Below, in pieces: positions 30,788 through 40,645 of a DNA stretch of 64,000 nt. Each line of letters opens with the position of its first letter. Position 1 is the first letter of the stretch. Source of the stretch: Thraustochytrium sp. TN22. Taxonomy: Eukaryota; Sar; Bigyra; Thraustochytrida; Thraustochytriidae. The position numbers were made by a program, and so were the translations under genes. The DNA lies in NCBI GenBank assembly GCA_013306675.1, contig JABLUY010000114.1, positions 1 through 64,000 on the forward strand, read 5' to 3'. The notes beneath the pieces are model-generated. The model saw only the letters and a list, made by a program, of their open reading frames with translations, ran no database searches and had not been told where the DNA came from.

Positions 30788-31484
30788 GACCGGGCCTCTG
30801 ACGGCGTGACACCCGTGACACGAGGCTCCAGCAGCCGGGCCGAGATCCTGGAAGTGCTGCGCGCGACGCGCGGCTCCAAGGCTCCAAGCGGCTCCAAGCT
30901 CGCTCGAGCGTTCCCATCCTGCTCGTGATTGCCCGCGGGTTGCCATAGCAGGTAAGTAACCTAAGCGAGCGACTTCTACTCGCTGCCGCACGCCAGTGAC
31001 AGTGGTGAATGATATGATCCGCTTGGCCACGGCCGTGCCGGGGGCCTGGCAGCCCACTGCCGGCGTTTCTTTGCGTTTGCTGCTCGCACTGCTCGCACGC
31101 CCAGGCTGGCTGCCCCTGCCAGTGCAGAGCTGGCCGTAATCGGCGTAGATCATCGTAATTTCATACAGCCTGCCTGACGGTCGTGAGTTGCCTTTGCTCG
31201 CTGCAGTGGCCATTGCTCGGTCGCGTGGCGCTGCACGCGCCGCGCTGCACACGCTCGCTCGCGCAGACCTCGCAGACCTCCAAGTCAACTCCTCAATCTG
31301 GGGGAAATCGCGGGCGGCGCGGCGCGCGCGGCGGGTCGGCGCGCGGCGGCGCGGCGCGGCGCGGGTCCGCCCCCGGCACGGCGGCCTGCAGAGGCGCGGC
31401 GCGGCGCGGCGCGGCGCGGTCCCGGCAGATCGGGAGATCGGCAGGCAGGCAGGCAGGCAGGCAGGGCGGCGGCCGGCGAGGGAA
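30788..31484. other. Intergenic between the TIR-like/TPR paralogues
   Basis: About 700 bp. It is GC-rich in the last 200 bp, with GCGGCGCGGCGC runs and a (GGCA)n microsatellite at 31441-31465, 20 bp before the next ATG. No coding sequence is supported. Confidence 0.45.
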
Positions 31485-33512
31485 ATGGCGTCTGCGATGG
31501 CGTCGGTCCGCAAGGGCGTGCGGCGCAGCCTGGGGCGGCTGAGCGCGGGCGGCAGGCGAGAGGCGGCGTTCAAGGAGGAGGAGGCGCTGCTGCTGGACTA
31601 CCGCAGCGTGAGCCTGCAGGTGCTGCACGATATCATGGCCGGCGTGCTGGCGGGCGAGCTGGCCGAGGGCGTGGAACTGCTCGTGGCCACGCGCAGGCTG
31701 AGCGAGCACGTGGTCGAGGGCGACACGCTGGAGCGGCTCACGGACCTTGGCGACGGCCTGATGCAGGCCAAGGCGACGTACGTGGAGGAGGAGCTCTACG
31801 TGGCGCTGGGCCAGGACGTGGTGGTCAAGGCGCGCGCCGACTGGAGCACGGAGGATGTCGCCGAGCACGTGGTCTTGCCGCTCGCGGAGCACCTGCCGCC
31901 CGAGCAGGCCGTGTACCTGAACATCGTGCCGCCCGAGGCTGTGGGCAACAAGTACCAGGGCACCTTTGTGAGCCAGGCGCGCAAGGGCCGCTTTGCGGAT
32001 CTGGTGGGCGCGCTCTTCAAGCACTACGAGGGCCGCAACCCGAACAAGGTCTTTTTGTGGCTTGACGTCTTTTGCGCCAACCAGCCGCTCTTGACGGCCA
32101 GGGACCGCCCGGAAGCGCGCGTGCGCGAGCTGCGCGGCCGCGTCCTCACCGAGGGCCTGCACGACGCCATCCACAAGTTCGACGACGCCCTCGTCGTCCT
32201 GGACCGCTGGGACGACCCGGCGGCCCTCAAGCGCGCGTGGTGCGCCTGGGAGATTTACGGCGCGCTGCGCGGCGGCCGGCGCGTCGACGTCGCGTTTGCG
32301 CCGGGCGAGGAGGAGCGCTTCATGCAGACGCTGCTGCGCGACGCGGACCAGATCGCCACCTCCATGGCCGGCGGCTTGGACCTGAGCTCGGCACAGTGCC
32401 GCCTCGAGTCTGACAAGGAGATGATCGATCGGGCTGTGCAGGCCGTGCCCGGCGGCTACAGCACGCTCAACGCCGAGGTGCAGAGCCGCAGCCGCGCGTG
32501 GATCACGGACATCGCGCGCGCCAAGGTGGCCGAGGTCAGGCGCGAGCGCGGCGACGACCTGCAGGCCGTCGCCTTTTACGTCCACCAGCTCGGCTATCTG
32601 CTCTACGCGCAGGGCGAGTACGACGAGGCGCTGCAAAACTACGAGGAGGCGCTCGCCATCTTCAAGGACGTGCATGGGCCCAAGCACCTGCAGGTGGCCA
32701 CCACGCTCAGCAACATCGCTGGCGTGCACAACGACCAGGGTCACTACGAGGAGGCGCTGCGCACCTTTCAGGCCGCGCTCGAGGTCTTCGAGGACGCCCT
32801 AGGCCCGCGCCATCCGGACGTCGCGACTGTGCTCAACAACATTGCGCTGGTCTACGAGGACCAGGGCCGCTACGCCGAGGCGCTCGAGCGCTTCGAGCAG
32901 GCGCTTGATATCCGCCGGGAGACGCTCGGCGCCCTGCACCCGGCCGTGGCTACCACGCTCTACAACGCCGGCCACGTGCACTTCAGGGAGGAGCGCTACG
33001 CGAAGGCACTCGAGATGTACCAGGAGGCACTCGATATCCGCAAGGAGATTTTCGGCTTGCGTCACCCCTCCGTAGCAGCCGTGCTCCACAGTATCGCTGC
33101 CGTCCATGAGGCCCAGGGCGACCATGACGTCGCGCTCGAAGTTTACCGGGAAGCCCTCGACATCCGCACCGAGGCCTTGGGCCCGCAGCATGCGCTCGTC
33201 GCCCAGACGCTCAACAACATCGCGCTGGTGTACCAGGCACAGGACCGCCTCGACGAGGCCCTGGAGCTCTTCGAGGAGGCCCTCTCCATTCGCAAGGGCG
33301 CCTTGGGCGACGAGCATCCGGACGTCGCCACCTCGCTCAACAATCTCGCCCTGTTCCACAGCGCGCGCAAGGACTACCAGACCGCCTTGCCCCTCTTGGA
33401 GCAGGCCAGCGCCATTTATACTCACGCGCTCGGCCCCGACCACCCGAACTCGGTCGCCGTGCAGACCTCCATTCGCGTCTGCCGCGCCGAGCTCTTCCCG
33501 CCTGAGCTCTGA
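31485..33512 (+). CDS. TIR-like/TPR protein B (tandem paralogue)
   Basis: A 675-residue protein, clearly paralogous to the gene just upstream along its whole length. The TIR-like region (about 150-285) reads YQGTFVSQARKGRFADLVG, VFLWLDVFCANQPLL, LHDAIHKFDDALVVLDRW, then ALKRAWCAWEIYGA, again with W-C-x-x-E near residue 250. The TPR half has 7-8 regular 42-residue units, for example GHYEEALRTFQAALEVFEDA and EALDIRKEIFGLRHPSVAAV, more regular than in protein A. Codon use is more G/C-biased than in A. The 5' leader carries a (GGCA)n tract. The N-terminal block around MASVRKGVRRSLGRLSAGG is shared in pattern with A. Confidence 0.72.
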   Translation: MASAMASVRKGVRRSLGRLSAGGRREAAFKEEEALLLDYRSVSLQVLHDIMAGVLAGELAEGVELLVATRRLSEHVVEGDTLERLTDLGDGLMQAKATYVEEELYVALGQDVVVKARADWSTEDVAEHVVLPLAEHLPPEQAVYLNIVPPEAVGNKYQGTFVSQARKGRFADLVGALFKHYEGRNPNKVFLWLDVFCANQPLLTARDRPEARVRELRGRVLTEGLHDAIHKFDDALVVLDRWDDPAALKRAWCAWEIYGALRGGRRVDVAFAPGEEERFMQTLLRDADQIATSMAGGLDLSSAQCRLESDKEMIDRAVQAVPGGYSTLNAEVQSRSRAWITDIARAKVAEVRRERGDDLQAVAFYVHQLGYLLYAQGEYDEALQNYEEALAIFKDVHGPKHLQVATTLSNIAGVHNDQGHYEEALRTFQAALEVFEDALGPRHPDVATVLNNIALVYEDQGRYAEALERFEQALDIRRETLGALHPAVATTLYNAGHVHFREERYAKALEMYQEALDIRKEIFGLRHPSVAAVLHSIAAVHEAQGDHDVALEVYREALDIRTEALGPQHALVAQTLNNIALVYQAQDRLDEALELFEEALSIRKGALGDEHPDVATSLNNLALFHSARKDYQTALPLLEQASAIYTHALGPDHPNSVAVQTSIRVCRAELFPPEL

Positions 33513-33523
33513 CCAGCGAGCCG

Positions 33524-33542
33524 GCTAGCTAGCTAGCTAGCT
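33524..33542. repeat. (GCTA)n microsatellite
   Basis: GGCTAGCTAGCTAGCTAGCT starting 12 bp after the stop of TIR-like/TPR protein B. A near-identical run sits at 54879-54897 beside the P450 start codon. Confidence 0.85.
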
Positions 33543-33699
33543 GGACAGGCCGCCAGTGTCGTCTTGACCTTTCCAACGATGTTTTTTTATCCTGTGCGTT
33601 TCTTGGCGCGCTGCGCCGCCGTGGCGAAGCTGCTGCGGGGCAAGCAGCTGCGGCCTTGCAAGAAGCTGCGGCCCGGGCGAAGCTTCGGCCGGGCAAGCA

Positions 33700-33970
33700 C
33701 GCCGCGTTGATGCGGCGCTTTCGCTGCAGACGAGTGAACAAAGTAGCCCCGACGTGTATCGAAGCGTGCGCTTCCTCGAGGTCACCTTCACGACGCTGTC
33801 CGCACATTCTGCAGATTCGCCGCCGGCCCAGCGCGCCGAGCTGATGCGGCCCTTTCGCTGCAGAAGAGTAAACAAAGGAGCACCGGCGTGTTGGCTTGAA
33901 GCGCGCGCGCTCCCTCGAAATTGCCGTCAACACGCTCTCCGCCCTGGACCGCACATCGTGCAGAGCAGAG
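33700..33970. repeat. Two diverged direct repeats, period about 134 bp
   Basis: Blocks beginning GATGCGGCGCTTTCGCTGCAG (33709) and GATGCGGCCCTTTCGCTGCAG (33843) continue in parallel through AGTGAACAAAG/AGTAAACAAAG and CGCACATTCTGCAGA/CGCACATCGTGCAGA. The repeats lie between the TPR gene and DHFR-TS. Open frames through them exist on both strands with no family resemblance, so I treat them as non-coding. Confidence 0.65.
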
Positions 33971-34240
33971 TTGTCCTGCGTGATGCTCGCGACACTCGCG
34001 GTCCACTCGCGCTCGCGCAGAGGCGAATTACCCGTCCTTCGTCACGGTGCTCCTCCACGCGCGCGGCGCGCTCGCCGCACCAACCTAACGACGGTGGTTA
34101 GATGCGCTGGCCCGCCGGCGGTCGGCGATTGGACAAGTCGCCAGGCCAGCGGCAAGTCCCGTTGCCCAAGCAAACTCCGTTCGAGCCGCGCGAAGAAGCA
34201 GGCAGGCGAGCGAGCGAGCAAGCGCGCGGCAGCGGGCGCG

Positions 34241-35869
34241 ATGAGCGGCAAGGCGGCGAGCGTGCCGGTGAGCCTGGTGGTGGCGGCGGCGGAGAACGGC
34301 GGCGGCATCGGCATCGACGGGCGGCTGCCGTGGAGGCTGCGCAAGGAGCTGGCGGTCTTCCGCGAGCTGACGTGCGCGGTGCGCGGCGCCGGTAAGCGCA
34401 ATGCGGTCATCATGGGCCGCAAGACATGGAGCAGCATCCCGGCCAAGACGCGGCCGCTCGCGGGCCGCGTCAACGTGGTGCTGACGCGGCGCGCCTGCGA
34501 CGCCTCCGGCATCGAGGCGGTGCGCGCCGAGCTGGACATCCCGGCCGAGGTGGCGGTCTGCCCGAGCCTAGACGCGGCGCTCGAGGAGTTGTCCGCGCGT
34601 GCGGACGTGGAACGCGCCTTCGTCATCGGCGGCGCCAGCGTCTACGCCGAGGCGCTCGCCTCGTGCGAGTCGGTCTTTCTGACGCGCGTCTACGGCGACT
34701 TCGTCTGCGACACCTTCTTTCCGGCGCTCGACGAGGTGGTCTTTCGGTGCACGGGGTCGCCGGAGCTCGCCCCGCAGGGCCGCCAGGAGGAGGACGGCAT
34801 CGCGTACGAGTTCCTGCACTTCGAGCGCTGCGCCGATCCGACGGCCGACTCCGGCAGTGGACCGTGCGGGGCCGCGCGCGAGGCGAGCGCCGAGGCGGAC
34901 GCGGATGCTGATGCGGAGGCGGACCCTGCGGCCGAAACGCCGGCGCCCGAGGCAGCGCGCGAGGTGAGCGCGCCGGCGGCGCCCAAGGCGGCGCCGGTGC
35001 GCCGGCACGAGGAGTACCAGTACCTGGAGATGGTGCGCTACGTGCTGGAGCACGGCGACGACCGCGGCGACCGCACGGGCACCGGCACGCTGTCAACCTT
35101 TGGCACGACGATGCGCTTCAGCCTGCGCGACGGAACGCTGCCGCTGCTGACGACCAAGCGCGTGTTCTGGCGGGGCGTGGCGGAGGAGCTGCTCTGGTTC
35201 ATCTCCGGCAGTACGAGCGCCAAGGAGCTCCAGGAGAAGAACATCCACATTTGGGACGGCAACGGGTCGCGCGCCTATCTGGACAAGCTTGGCCTGACTG
35301 ACCGCGAGGAGGGCGACCTGGGCCCGGTCTACGGCTTCCAGTGGCGCCATTTTGGCGCCGAGTACAAGACGATGCACGACGACTACGCGGGCCAGGGCGT
35401 GGACCAGCTCGCGCAGCTCGTGCACACCATCAAGACCAACCCGAACGACCGCCGCATGATTCTGTCCGCCTGGAACCCGGCCGCCTTTCACCTCATGGCG
35501 CTGCCGCCCTGCCATATGTTTGCGCAGTTTTACGTCTCGCGCGGGGAGCTCTCGTGCCAAATGTACCAGCGCTCGGGCGACATCGGCCTCGGCGTGCCCT
35601 TCAACATTGCGTCATACGCGCTGCTCACACACCTGCTGGCCAAGTGTACGGGCCTGCGCGCCGGCGAGTTCATCCACGTCATTGGGGACTGCCACATTTA
35701 CAAGAACCACGTTGACGCGCTGCGCGAGCAGCTTGATCGCGAGCCGCGGCCCTTTCCCACGCTCAACATCAACACGGACAACACGGACATCGACGGTTTC
35801 ACATACGCGGACCTTGAGCTCGTCGGCTACAGCCCGCACAAGACCATCAAGATGGAAATGTCCGTTTGA
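34241..35869 (+). CDS. DHFR-TS: Bifunctional dihydrofolate reductase-thymidylate synthase
   Basis: A 542-residue fused enzyme. TS methylates dUMP using methylene-tetrahydrofolate, and DHFR regenerates tetrahydrofolate. DHFR (about 1-200) shows [28 protein letters not shown] and [14 protein letters not shown] linker of about 45 residues is rich in Ala, Glu and Asp and is probably disordered. TS (about 255-542) shows [14 protein letters not shown], the active-site Cys near residue 423 in [11 protein letters not shown], and [20 protein letters not shown]. The ATG at 34241 directly precedes the DHFR fold. Fusion of the two is typical of plants and many protists and absent in animals and fungi. 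The last codons and stop lie in a 20-bp tandem repeat. Confidence 0.97.
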   Translation: MSGKAASVPVSLVVAAAENGGGIGIDGRLPWRLRKELAVFRELTCAVRGAGKRNAVIMGRKTWSSIPAKTRPLAGRVNVVLTRRACDASGIEAVRAELDIPAEVAVCPSLDAALEELSARADVERAFVIGGASVYAEALASCESVFLTRVYGDFVCDTFFPALDEVVFRCTGSPELAPQGRQEEDGIAYEFLHFERCADPTADSGSGPCGAAREASAEADADADAEADPAAETPAPEAAREVSAPAAPKAAPVRRHEEYQYLEMVRYVLEHGDDRGDRTGTGTLSTFGTTMRFSLRDGTLPLLTTKRVFWRGVAEELLWFISGSTSAKELQEKNIHIWDGNGSRAYLDKLGLTDREEGDLGPVYGFQWRHFGAEYKTMHDDYAGQGVDQLAQLVHTIKTNPNDRRMILSAWNPAAFHLMALPPCHMFAQFYVSRGELSCQMYQRSGDIGLGVPFNIASYALLTHLLAKCTGLRAGEFIHVIGDCHIYKNHVDALREQLDREPRPFPTLNINTDNTDIDGFTYADLELVGYSPHKTIKMEMSV

Positions 35870-35915
35870 GAGGGACCATGTCCGTCCGAGAGGGACCATG
35901 TCCGCCCGAGAGGAA
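35858..35915. repeat. 20-bp tandem repeat spanning the DHFR-TS stop
   Basis: Three copies of ATGTCCGTYYGAGAGGGACC-like units begin at 35858, 35878 and 35898. The first supplies the final Met-Ser-Val codons and the TGA; the others lie in the 3' UTR. Confidence 0.85.
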
Positions 35916-36037
35916 CGACTCGACACAGACAACATATGCCATTCTACAGTAAAGAAAGAAATCGTACGAGAGCATGCATGATACGGGTACCGCCTTGTGC
36001 TACACACGCATGTGCCATTTGTCATCCTCCCACACCG

Positions 36038-36565
36038 TCAGATGGCTGGCAAAAAGTGTGCCGACATGAGGCCGCCAATCCAGAGCACACCGAGGACAGC
36101 CGGGGTGAAGAGGCCAAACTCGGGCCAGAAGCCAATAATAAGAAAGAGACCGCTCAGCAGCGAGGCGGTGCCCGTGACCGGGAGCATGTTGGGGCTGTAG
36201 ACAGCCGGCTCCAGGTCACACTTGAGCACGCGCGGCACGTAGACGGCCATGTACAGCACGAGGCAGGCCGCCACGACGAAGCAAAAGACGCCCAGGTTGA
36301 ACCAGAAGCGGTTGATGCGCGCACTCTCGCGCGCCACCGTGATGATGTCTGTGTACCAAGCGATGCTGCCCGCGGCCGCCACCCAGAGCGCCGCGTGCAT
36401 CTTGACGGCATAGTCCTCGGCGCGCGCCGACCTCGCGGCGCGCGCCTTGGCTCGCACGGTCTTGGACCTGCTGCTCTGGCTCGCGGTGTCCTCCGTTGCG
36501 GCCTCGCTCGACCCGCCCTCTGTGCTCACACGCGCATATTGCGCCCTGCGTGGCCGGCTCGACAT
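36038..36565 (-). CDS. TMEM128-like four-helix membrane protein
   Basis: A 175-residue protein. The N-terminal 55 residues are polar and Ser/Arg-rich. Four membrane helices follow: AALWVAAAGSIAWYTDIITV, FWFNLGVFCFVVAACLVLYM, MLPVTGTASLLSGLFLIIGF and LFTPAVLGVLWIGGLMSAHF. The WYTD motif at the end of helix 1, PVTGTAS before helix 3 and FWPEFGLFTP before helix 4 resemble animal TMEM128, an ER protein of unknown function and similar length. The match is from memory of the family pattern. A CAG-rich 5' leader abuts the ATG. The gene is divergent from the EF-hand gene. Confidence 0.6.
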   Translation of the reverse strand: MSSRPRRAQYARVSTEGGSSEAATEDTASQSSRSKTVRAKARAARSARAEDYAVKMHAALWVAAAGSIAWYTDIITVARESARINRFWFNLGVFCFVVAACLVLYMAVYVPRVLKCDLEPAVYSPNMLPVTGTASLLSGLFLIIGFWPEFGLFTPAVLGVLWIGGLMSAHFLPAI

Positions 36566-36603
<38 letters not shown>

Positions 36604-36622
36604 TTTCTGTTGCTGCTGTTGT
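36566..36622. repeat. CTG/CAG repeat abutting the TMEM128-like start
   Basis: About 11 uninterrupted CTG units and then interrupted ones, reading as a CAG tract that ends 2 bp before the ATG on the gene's strand. It would form part of the mRNA leader. Confidence 0.85.
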
Positions 36623-37029
36623 GCTCCACCTCCTTCACCCGCTGCTGCGCGTCGTACGTGCTGCTGCTTCACCTCCTCGTCCCCGTACGTCGCCACCAGC
36701 TTGGCACCGCGACGCACAGCACCCGGTCACAGCGTCGCTGCGAGCCCGCCGCAGGAGGAGGAGGCGGCGCCGGCGCGGGCGCTCCGGCACGCAGCACTGC
36801 GCCGTCCGGGAGCTGCCGCGCGCGCGGGACGGAGACGGAGTTGAAGGTTTTCGCGTGAAACTCGGCAACGGTGCCGCGCCGCGGCGTGCGCAACCCTTCC
36901 GTCCGTTACGGCTGTGGAGAGCGAGCGCATGGCGACCGCGCGGAGTGACTGACGGCTCAAGGACTCGGCTCCGAGTCCGTAGTACGCGCGTGCGCGGGGG
37001 CGGCGCAGAGCGCAGCGCCAAGCAAGAAG

Positions 37030-37030
<1 letters not shown>

Positions 37031-37060
<30 letters not shown>

Positions 37061-37088
37061 TGTGGACGTGCGTGCGGACGTGCGTGCG
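37031..37088. repeat. (GCGT)n-rich tract in the EF-hand 5' leader
   Basis: CGTG/GCGT tetranucleotides repeated with few interruptions, ending about 20 bp before the ATG at 37109. Confidence 0.75.
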
Positions 37089-37108
37089 AGCGCGGGCAGC
37101 TGGCCAGG

Positions 37109-37901
37109 ATGGACGGCGAAGGGTCCAAGTCCATCTCGCAGAATGAGGAGAAGGAGCTCCTGCGCGTGTACAACACAATGAGCGGGTATCACCCGAAAAG
37201 TAAGCTGTACGCGCGGCTGCAACCGAAGCGCTCGCGGCGAGACCGGCTCCTGGCGCGCAAGAAGGCGCCAGATAGCGTGGTGGTGACCAACAAGGAGGGC
37301 GAGGTCATGTCCCCGGAGGAGGTCGACGCAGAGTACGAGGCACTGCGCCTTGAGATCGCCGCGCTGGAGAAGGAGGTCACGGCGCTCGACACGGACCCGC
37401 AGCGCCGAATCCGCGCCGCGGACCTCGCAGAGTGCCTCAAGACGCTCGGCAAACCGACGCCCAAGAAGGAGATCGAGGAGATGATCTGGGAGGTTGACGA
37501 GAATTTGGACGGTCTCGTGGACTGGGAGGAGTTCAAACTCACCTATCAGCGCAACCTTGCCGATACCACCGGCCTGGAGCCCTGCCAGCTCTTCAACGTT
37601 ATTCAGTTCATGATTTACGACAAGGACGGCAGCGGCCGGGTCACCGTCGACGAGACCATGCACATGCTCTACACGCGGTACGGCCGCGACAGGCTCGAAG
37701 GGGTACGTGATGAAAATTCTTGTGCGACAGGCGCCTATACTGACGTTGTTGTTTTTCGGTCGTGCGACACAGCAAATGAAGCTCCTCTTTGGCGAGGACC
37801 TCAGCACGCAGGACGGCGACGGAGAGCTGTCTTTTTCGGAGTACTGCGTTGCCATCCAGCGCACCAACAAGGGCCGTCAGCCCGGTGCGCCGCACGCCTA
37901 A
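37109..37901 (+). CDS. EF-hand calcium-binding protein, two exons
   Basis: Exon 1 is 37109-37702 and exon 2 is 37773-37901, separated by a 70-bp intron (GTACGT donor, ACACAG acceptor, phase 0). The spliced protein is 240 residues: RYGRDRLEG joins QMKLLFGEDL. Without splicing the frame runs into an unrelated basic tail. A coiled segment (YEALRLEIAALEKEVTALD) precedes three EF-hand loops: DENLDGLVDWEE, DKDGSGRVTVDE (canonical) and TQDGDGELSFSE (Thr instead of Asp at position 1). The block MIWEVDENLDG...DTTGLEPCQLFNVIQFM is strongly conserved-looking, and I recall similar proteins in apicomplexans and algae, but I cannot name the family. It is likely a calmodulin-like calcium sensor. Confidence 0.78.
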
Positions 37902-38039
37902 TTTTGAACTACCACAGACATGCGCGCGATCGTAAATCACCACACGGAAAATATCAAAAAGGTCACCACTCTGCATCTTACATCTATCGGGCCGGGCAGA
38001 AAGAGCCGCCCTGTTCTTCTCCAGCGTAAACATGTTCCC

Positions 38040-39404
38040 TCACTCTTGCACGTTTGCTGATGCGTCCGCCGACAAGGCGTGTAGTACAGCGAGCTTGTGC
38101 TGCGCAGCCTGCGCTGCCGAAATGCGGTCGAGCTGCGCAAGGCGTGCCTCGAGCGACTCGTCCGCGCGCTTGCGCGCCTTGGCCCTGAGCTCCTCCAGGC
38201 GTACGAGGTTCGGGTGGCGCGTCACGAGGCGACCCGTTTTTAGGTGCAAGAAGCGCTGGCCAGCCTCGATTGCTGCCTCTCGCTCCTGCTCGCCATCCTC
38301 GAGCTGCGCCTCGACACGCTGACCGCCGCCGTTGCCTTCGCCGTCACCAGCGAGCACCCACCCAGGCGGCAGCTTTGCGCGCCGCAGGTGGTGCGCGGCA
38401 CGCTTCTCGTAGGTGCGCAACTGCTGCGCGCAGGCGCGGGCCTCGGCAGCCTTGAGCACCTCCATCTCGAGCGAGCCCTTGCAAAGGTCAAGCTCGGACT
38501 GCACAAGGTCGGCCAGCGGAAGCGCGCCGAGTGTGGAGCGAGCGGCGCGCCATTCGCGGGAGAGGCGGCCCTCCGCGAGCTGGCGAGTCTCCCAGCGCAG
38601 CTGGCGGAGCTGCGCTTGAGCGGCCCAGGCACGCGCCACGCTCTGCAGTGCCACGACAGCACGCAAGCGGTCCGGGTCGGGGCTCTGGAGCGCCAGCCAG
38701 GGCCCGGCGGCGGCGACCTGCCTCCGCCGCAGGACACGTCGTCTCCAGCGCTGCAGCCTTCGGGCAAGGCCGACGGCCCGCAGCTGCCGCAGACGAGCTG
38801 CGCGGCGCGCAAGGCGGCGCCACCAGCGTGCGAGGCGCCTGGCCGCGGCCACACGAGCTGCGAGCAAACGGGCCAGCAGGCCGCGCACGTTGCGCTGCAG
38901 GACCTGCGCGCTGTACTGGCGGCGCGATTCCTGCGCGCGGTGGCGGCGGCGCTGCTCCCACACCAGGCCGGGCTTGCACGCCGCCTTGCCCTCGAGCAGC
39001 GCCTCCAAGTAGTCGCGCCCGGTGCGCACGAGCGCCGCGAGGCCCTCCTCTTCGGTCTCTGCGGCCAGGTCCGGCCACGCACGCAGGCAGAGCAGGTCCC
39101 CGTCGCTGTCCTCCGCGGCCGTGGCGCCGCGCACGTGCTGCTTGAGCGCGTGCACCTCCGCGCCCGCCAGCGCCCGAGGCGCGCACTTGGCGAGCGTGCG
39201 GTCCTCGACCCCTCTGCGCCACTGCTCCCGCTTCCTCACTGCGCGCCGCAGGCTGTCGTCGCCCCGGTCCCCGTCCTCCTTCGCGTCGCGCGCGTCCTCG
39301 AGCGCTCGCGCGTCCCGCGCGCGCCGCGCCTCCATGCGCAGCAGCTCGTCCAGGTCCAGCCGCACGAGCGGCGCCGCCGCCGCCGGGGCCTCGGCGGCCT
39401 CCAT
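38040..39404 (-). CDS. IQ-motif protein with a WW-like domain
   Basis: A 454-residue protein from the ATG at 39404. An ATG at 39548 would add 48 low-complexity residues, which I consider leader. The centre is Arg/Ala/Leu-rich helix with two IQ-like motifs, VLQRNVRGLLARLLAARV and VVALQSVARAWAAQAQLR. Near residues 340-400 a WW-type fold is suggested: LPPGWVLAG, a long acidic insertion, then GQRFLHLKTGRLVTRHPNL, which keeps the first Trp and the final Pro but lacks the usual second Trp. The C-terminus is coiled coil. A calmodulin-binding cytoskeletal or flagellar adaptor is plausible. It overlaps no neighbour and is divergent from the next gene. Confidence 0.6.
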   Translation of the reverse strand: MEAAEAPAAAAPLVRLDLDELLRMEARRARDARALEDARDAKEDGDRGDDSLRRAVRKREQWRRGVEDRTLAKCAPRALAGAEVHALKQHVRGATAAEDSDGDLLCLRAWPDLAAETEEEGLAALVRTGRDYLEALLEGKAACKPGLVWEQRRRHRAQESRRQYSAQVLQRNVRGLLARLLAARVAAARRLARWWRRLARRAARLRQLRAVGLARRLQRWRRRVLRRRQVAAAGPWLALQSPDPDRLRAVVALQSVARAWAAQAQLRQLRWETRQLAEGRLSREWRAARSTLGALPLADLVQSELDLCKGSLEMEVLKAAEARACAQQLRTYEKRAAHHLRRAKLPPGWVLAGDGEGNGGGQRVEAQLEDGEQEREAAIEAGQRFLHLKTGRLVTRHPNLVRLEELRAKARKRADESLEARLAQLDRISAAQAAQHKLAVLHALSADASANVQE

Positions 39405-39733
39405 GGCCGCGCCGCCGCCGCCGCCGCCGCGCCTGCCGCCGCCGCCGCCTCGCGCGCGCGCGCCGGCGGATGGACTCAACGGTCTGTCGCGGCGCGCGGA
39501 GCGCTGCGCCGCGACTCGACTCGACGCCGCCTCGGACTCTCGTTTCATCACTCTCTCAGGTCAAAGAGACAATCCGAACCAAACCGCGGCGGCGCGCGGC
39601 GGTGGTTGGGCGCGCAGTCGCTTAAGGCGGGCGCGGGCGCGGCGCGGGCGCGGGCGCGGGCGCGGGCGAGGCCGCGCGGTGCGGCGCGCGAGGAGCGAGC
39701 GGCCGCAAGGCCGCAGCGCCTCGGCGCGGCGGC

Positions 39734-40645
39734 ATGGAGGCGGCGCTGGAGCACGTGCGGCGCGCGCTGGCGGAGGAGCTGGCGCTGGAGCGCGAGCGGC
39801 ACGCGGAGGAGCTCGAGGCCGTGCGGCGCGAGCACGAGGAGATCGTGCAGCGGCTCGTGGAGGAGAACCGGAGGCTTGTGGATGAGCGCAACGCGCTGCT
39901 GGAGCAGGCGAGCCAGGGACGCCGCGGGTGGCCGCCGGCCGCGGCCGCGGCGAGCTCGCCCTCGCAGGCGCGGCGCAACAGCGCCGCGCCGGCCTCCTCC
40001 TCGCGCGGGCGCTGGCAGGATGGCAGCCAGGCGTGGAACGTGAGCCCGCGCAGCAGCTTTTCGTCGACCATGCGCATGTCGGTGGCGGACTTTAACGGGC
40101 CGGATGCCGCGCATGATCGAAACCACCACGCCGAGCTCTTGGCAGAGATCGACGACCGCCTTAGCGTGGCGCACGACTCGTTACGGCGGCCGCGCCACTA
40201 CGTGCGCGCGCCCGCGTCTCCGTTGCCACCACCACCGTTCGTGCCGTCGCCGCGCGCGGCGCAGACGGCCCAGAGGCCGCGCACCGGCTACGAGGAGTTA
40301 AGCGCTGCACCGATGATGCAGCCGCAGCAGCAGCAGCAGCAGCAGCAATACTTGGCGCCGCCTCAGGCGCGATCTCGCGATCACTCGCCCGGGTCGCCGC
40401 CGTCCACCCTGGGCGCCGACCCGGAGGAGCTCTCGCGAAGAGGGCGCGACTTCTTCCGCAAAGCGCGCGCAAGACTGTCTGAGGAGGACTTTGGCGCGCT
40501 GCTCGCGAACATGAAAGCCCTGAACCGCGGCCAGGTAGGGCGCGCTGATGTGGTGGCCATGGCGACCCGGCTGCTGGAGGCGGCCGGCGCCCCGGAGCTT
40601 GCGCGCCCGTTCGAGCTGCTGCTGAATGGCCAGCTACCCCCCTGA
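39734..40645 (+). CDS. Coiled-coil protein like plant At4g15545
   Basis: A 303-residue protein. Residues 1-60 are a coiled coil (ELALERERHAEELEAVRREH). The middle is disordered, with Ser/Pro and a poly-Gln run at about 197-205. The C-terminal 65 residues carry DFFRKARARLSEEDFGALL and FELLL at the end. This closely follows the conserved tail of the plant protein At4g15545 (F-F-R-Q-A-R-S-R-L-S-Y-E-Q-F-x-x-F-L-A-N-x-K-x-L-N). The plant proteins likewise have an N-terminal coiled coil, a disordered middle and this tail. Molecular function is unknown to me. Identity rests on the tail and layout. Confidence 0.6.
   Translation: MEAALEHVRRALAEELALERERHAEELEAVRREHEEIVQRLVEENRRLVDERNALLEQASQGRRGWPPAAAAASSPSQARRNSAAPASSSRGRWQDGSQAWNVSPRSSFSSTMRMSVADFNGPDAAHDRNHHAELLAEIDDRLSVAHDSLRRPRHYVRAPASPLPPPPFVPSPRAAQTAQRPRTGYEELSAAPMMQPQQQQQQQQYLAPPQARSRDHSPGSPPSTLGADPEELSRRGRDFFRKARARLSEEDFGALLANMKALNRGQVGRADVVAMATRLLEAAGAPELARPFELLLNGQLPP

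Noticed and set aside
33529-33954. Minus-strand open frame through the 134-bp repeats
   Set aside because: Both strands and several frames are open through the repeats, and no frame is better conserved between the two copies than the DNA itself.
36566-36622. Repeat arrays as a CRISPR-like structure
   Set aside because: All arrays seen are simple microsatellites without regular spacers, and the genome is eukaryotic.
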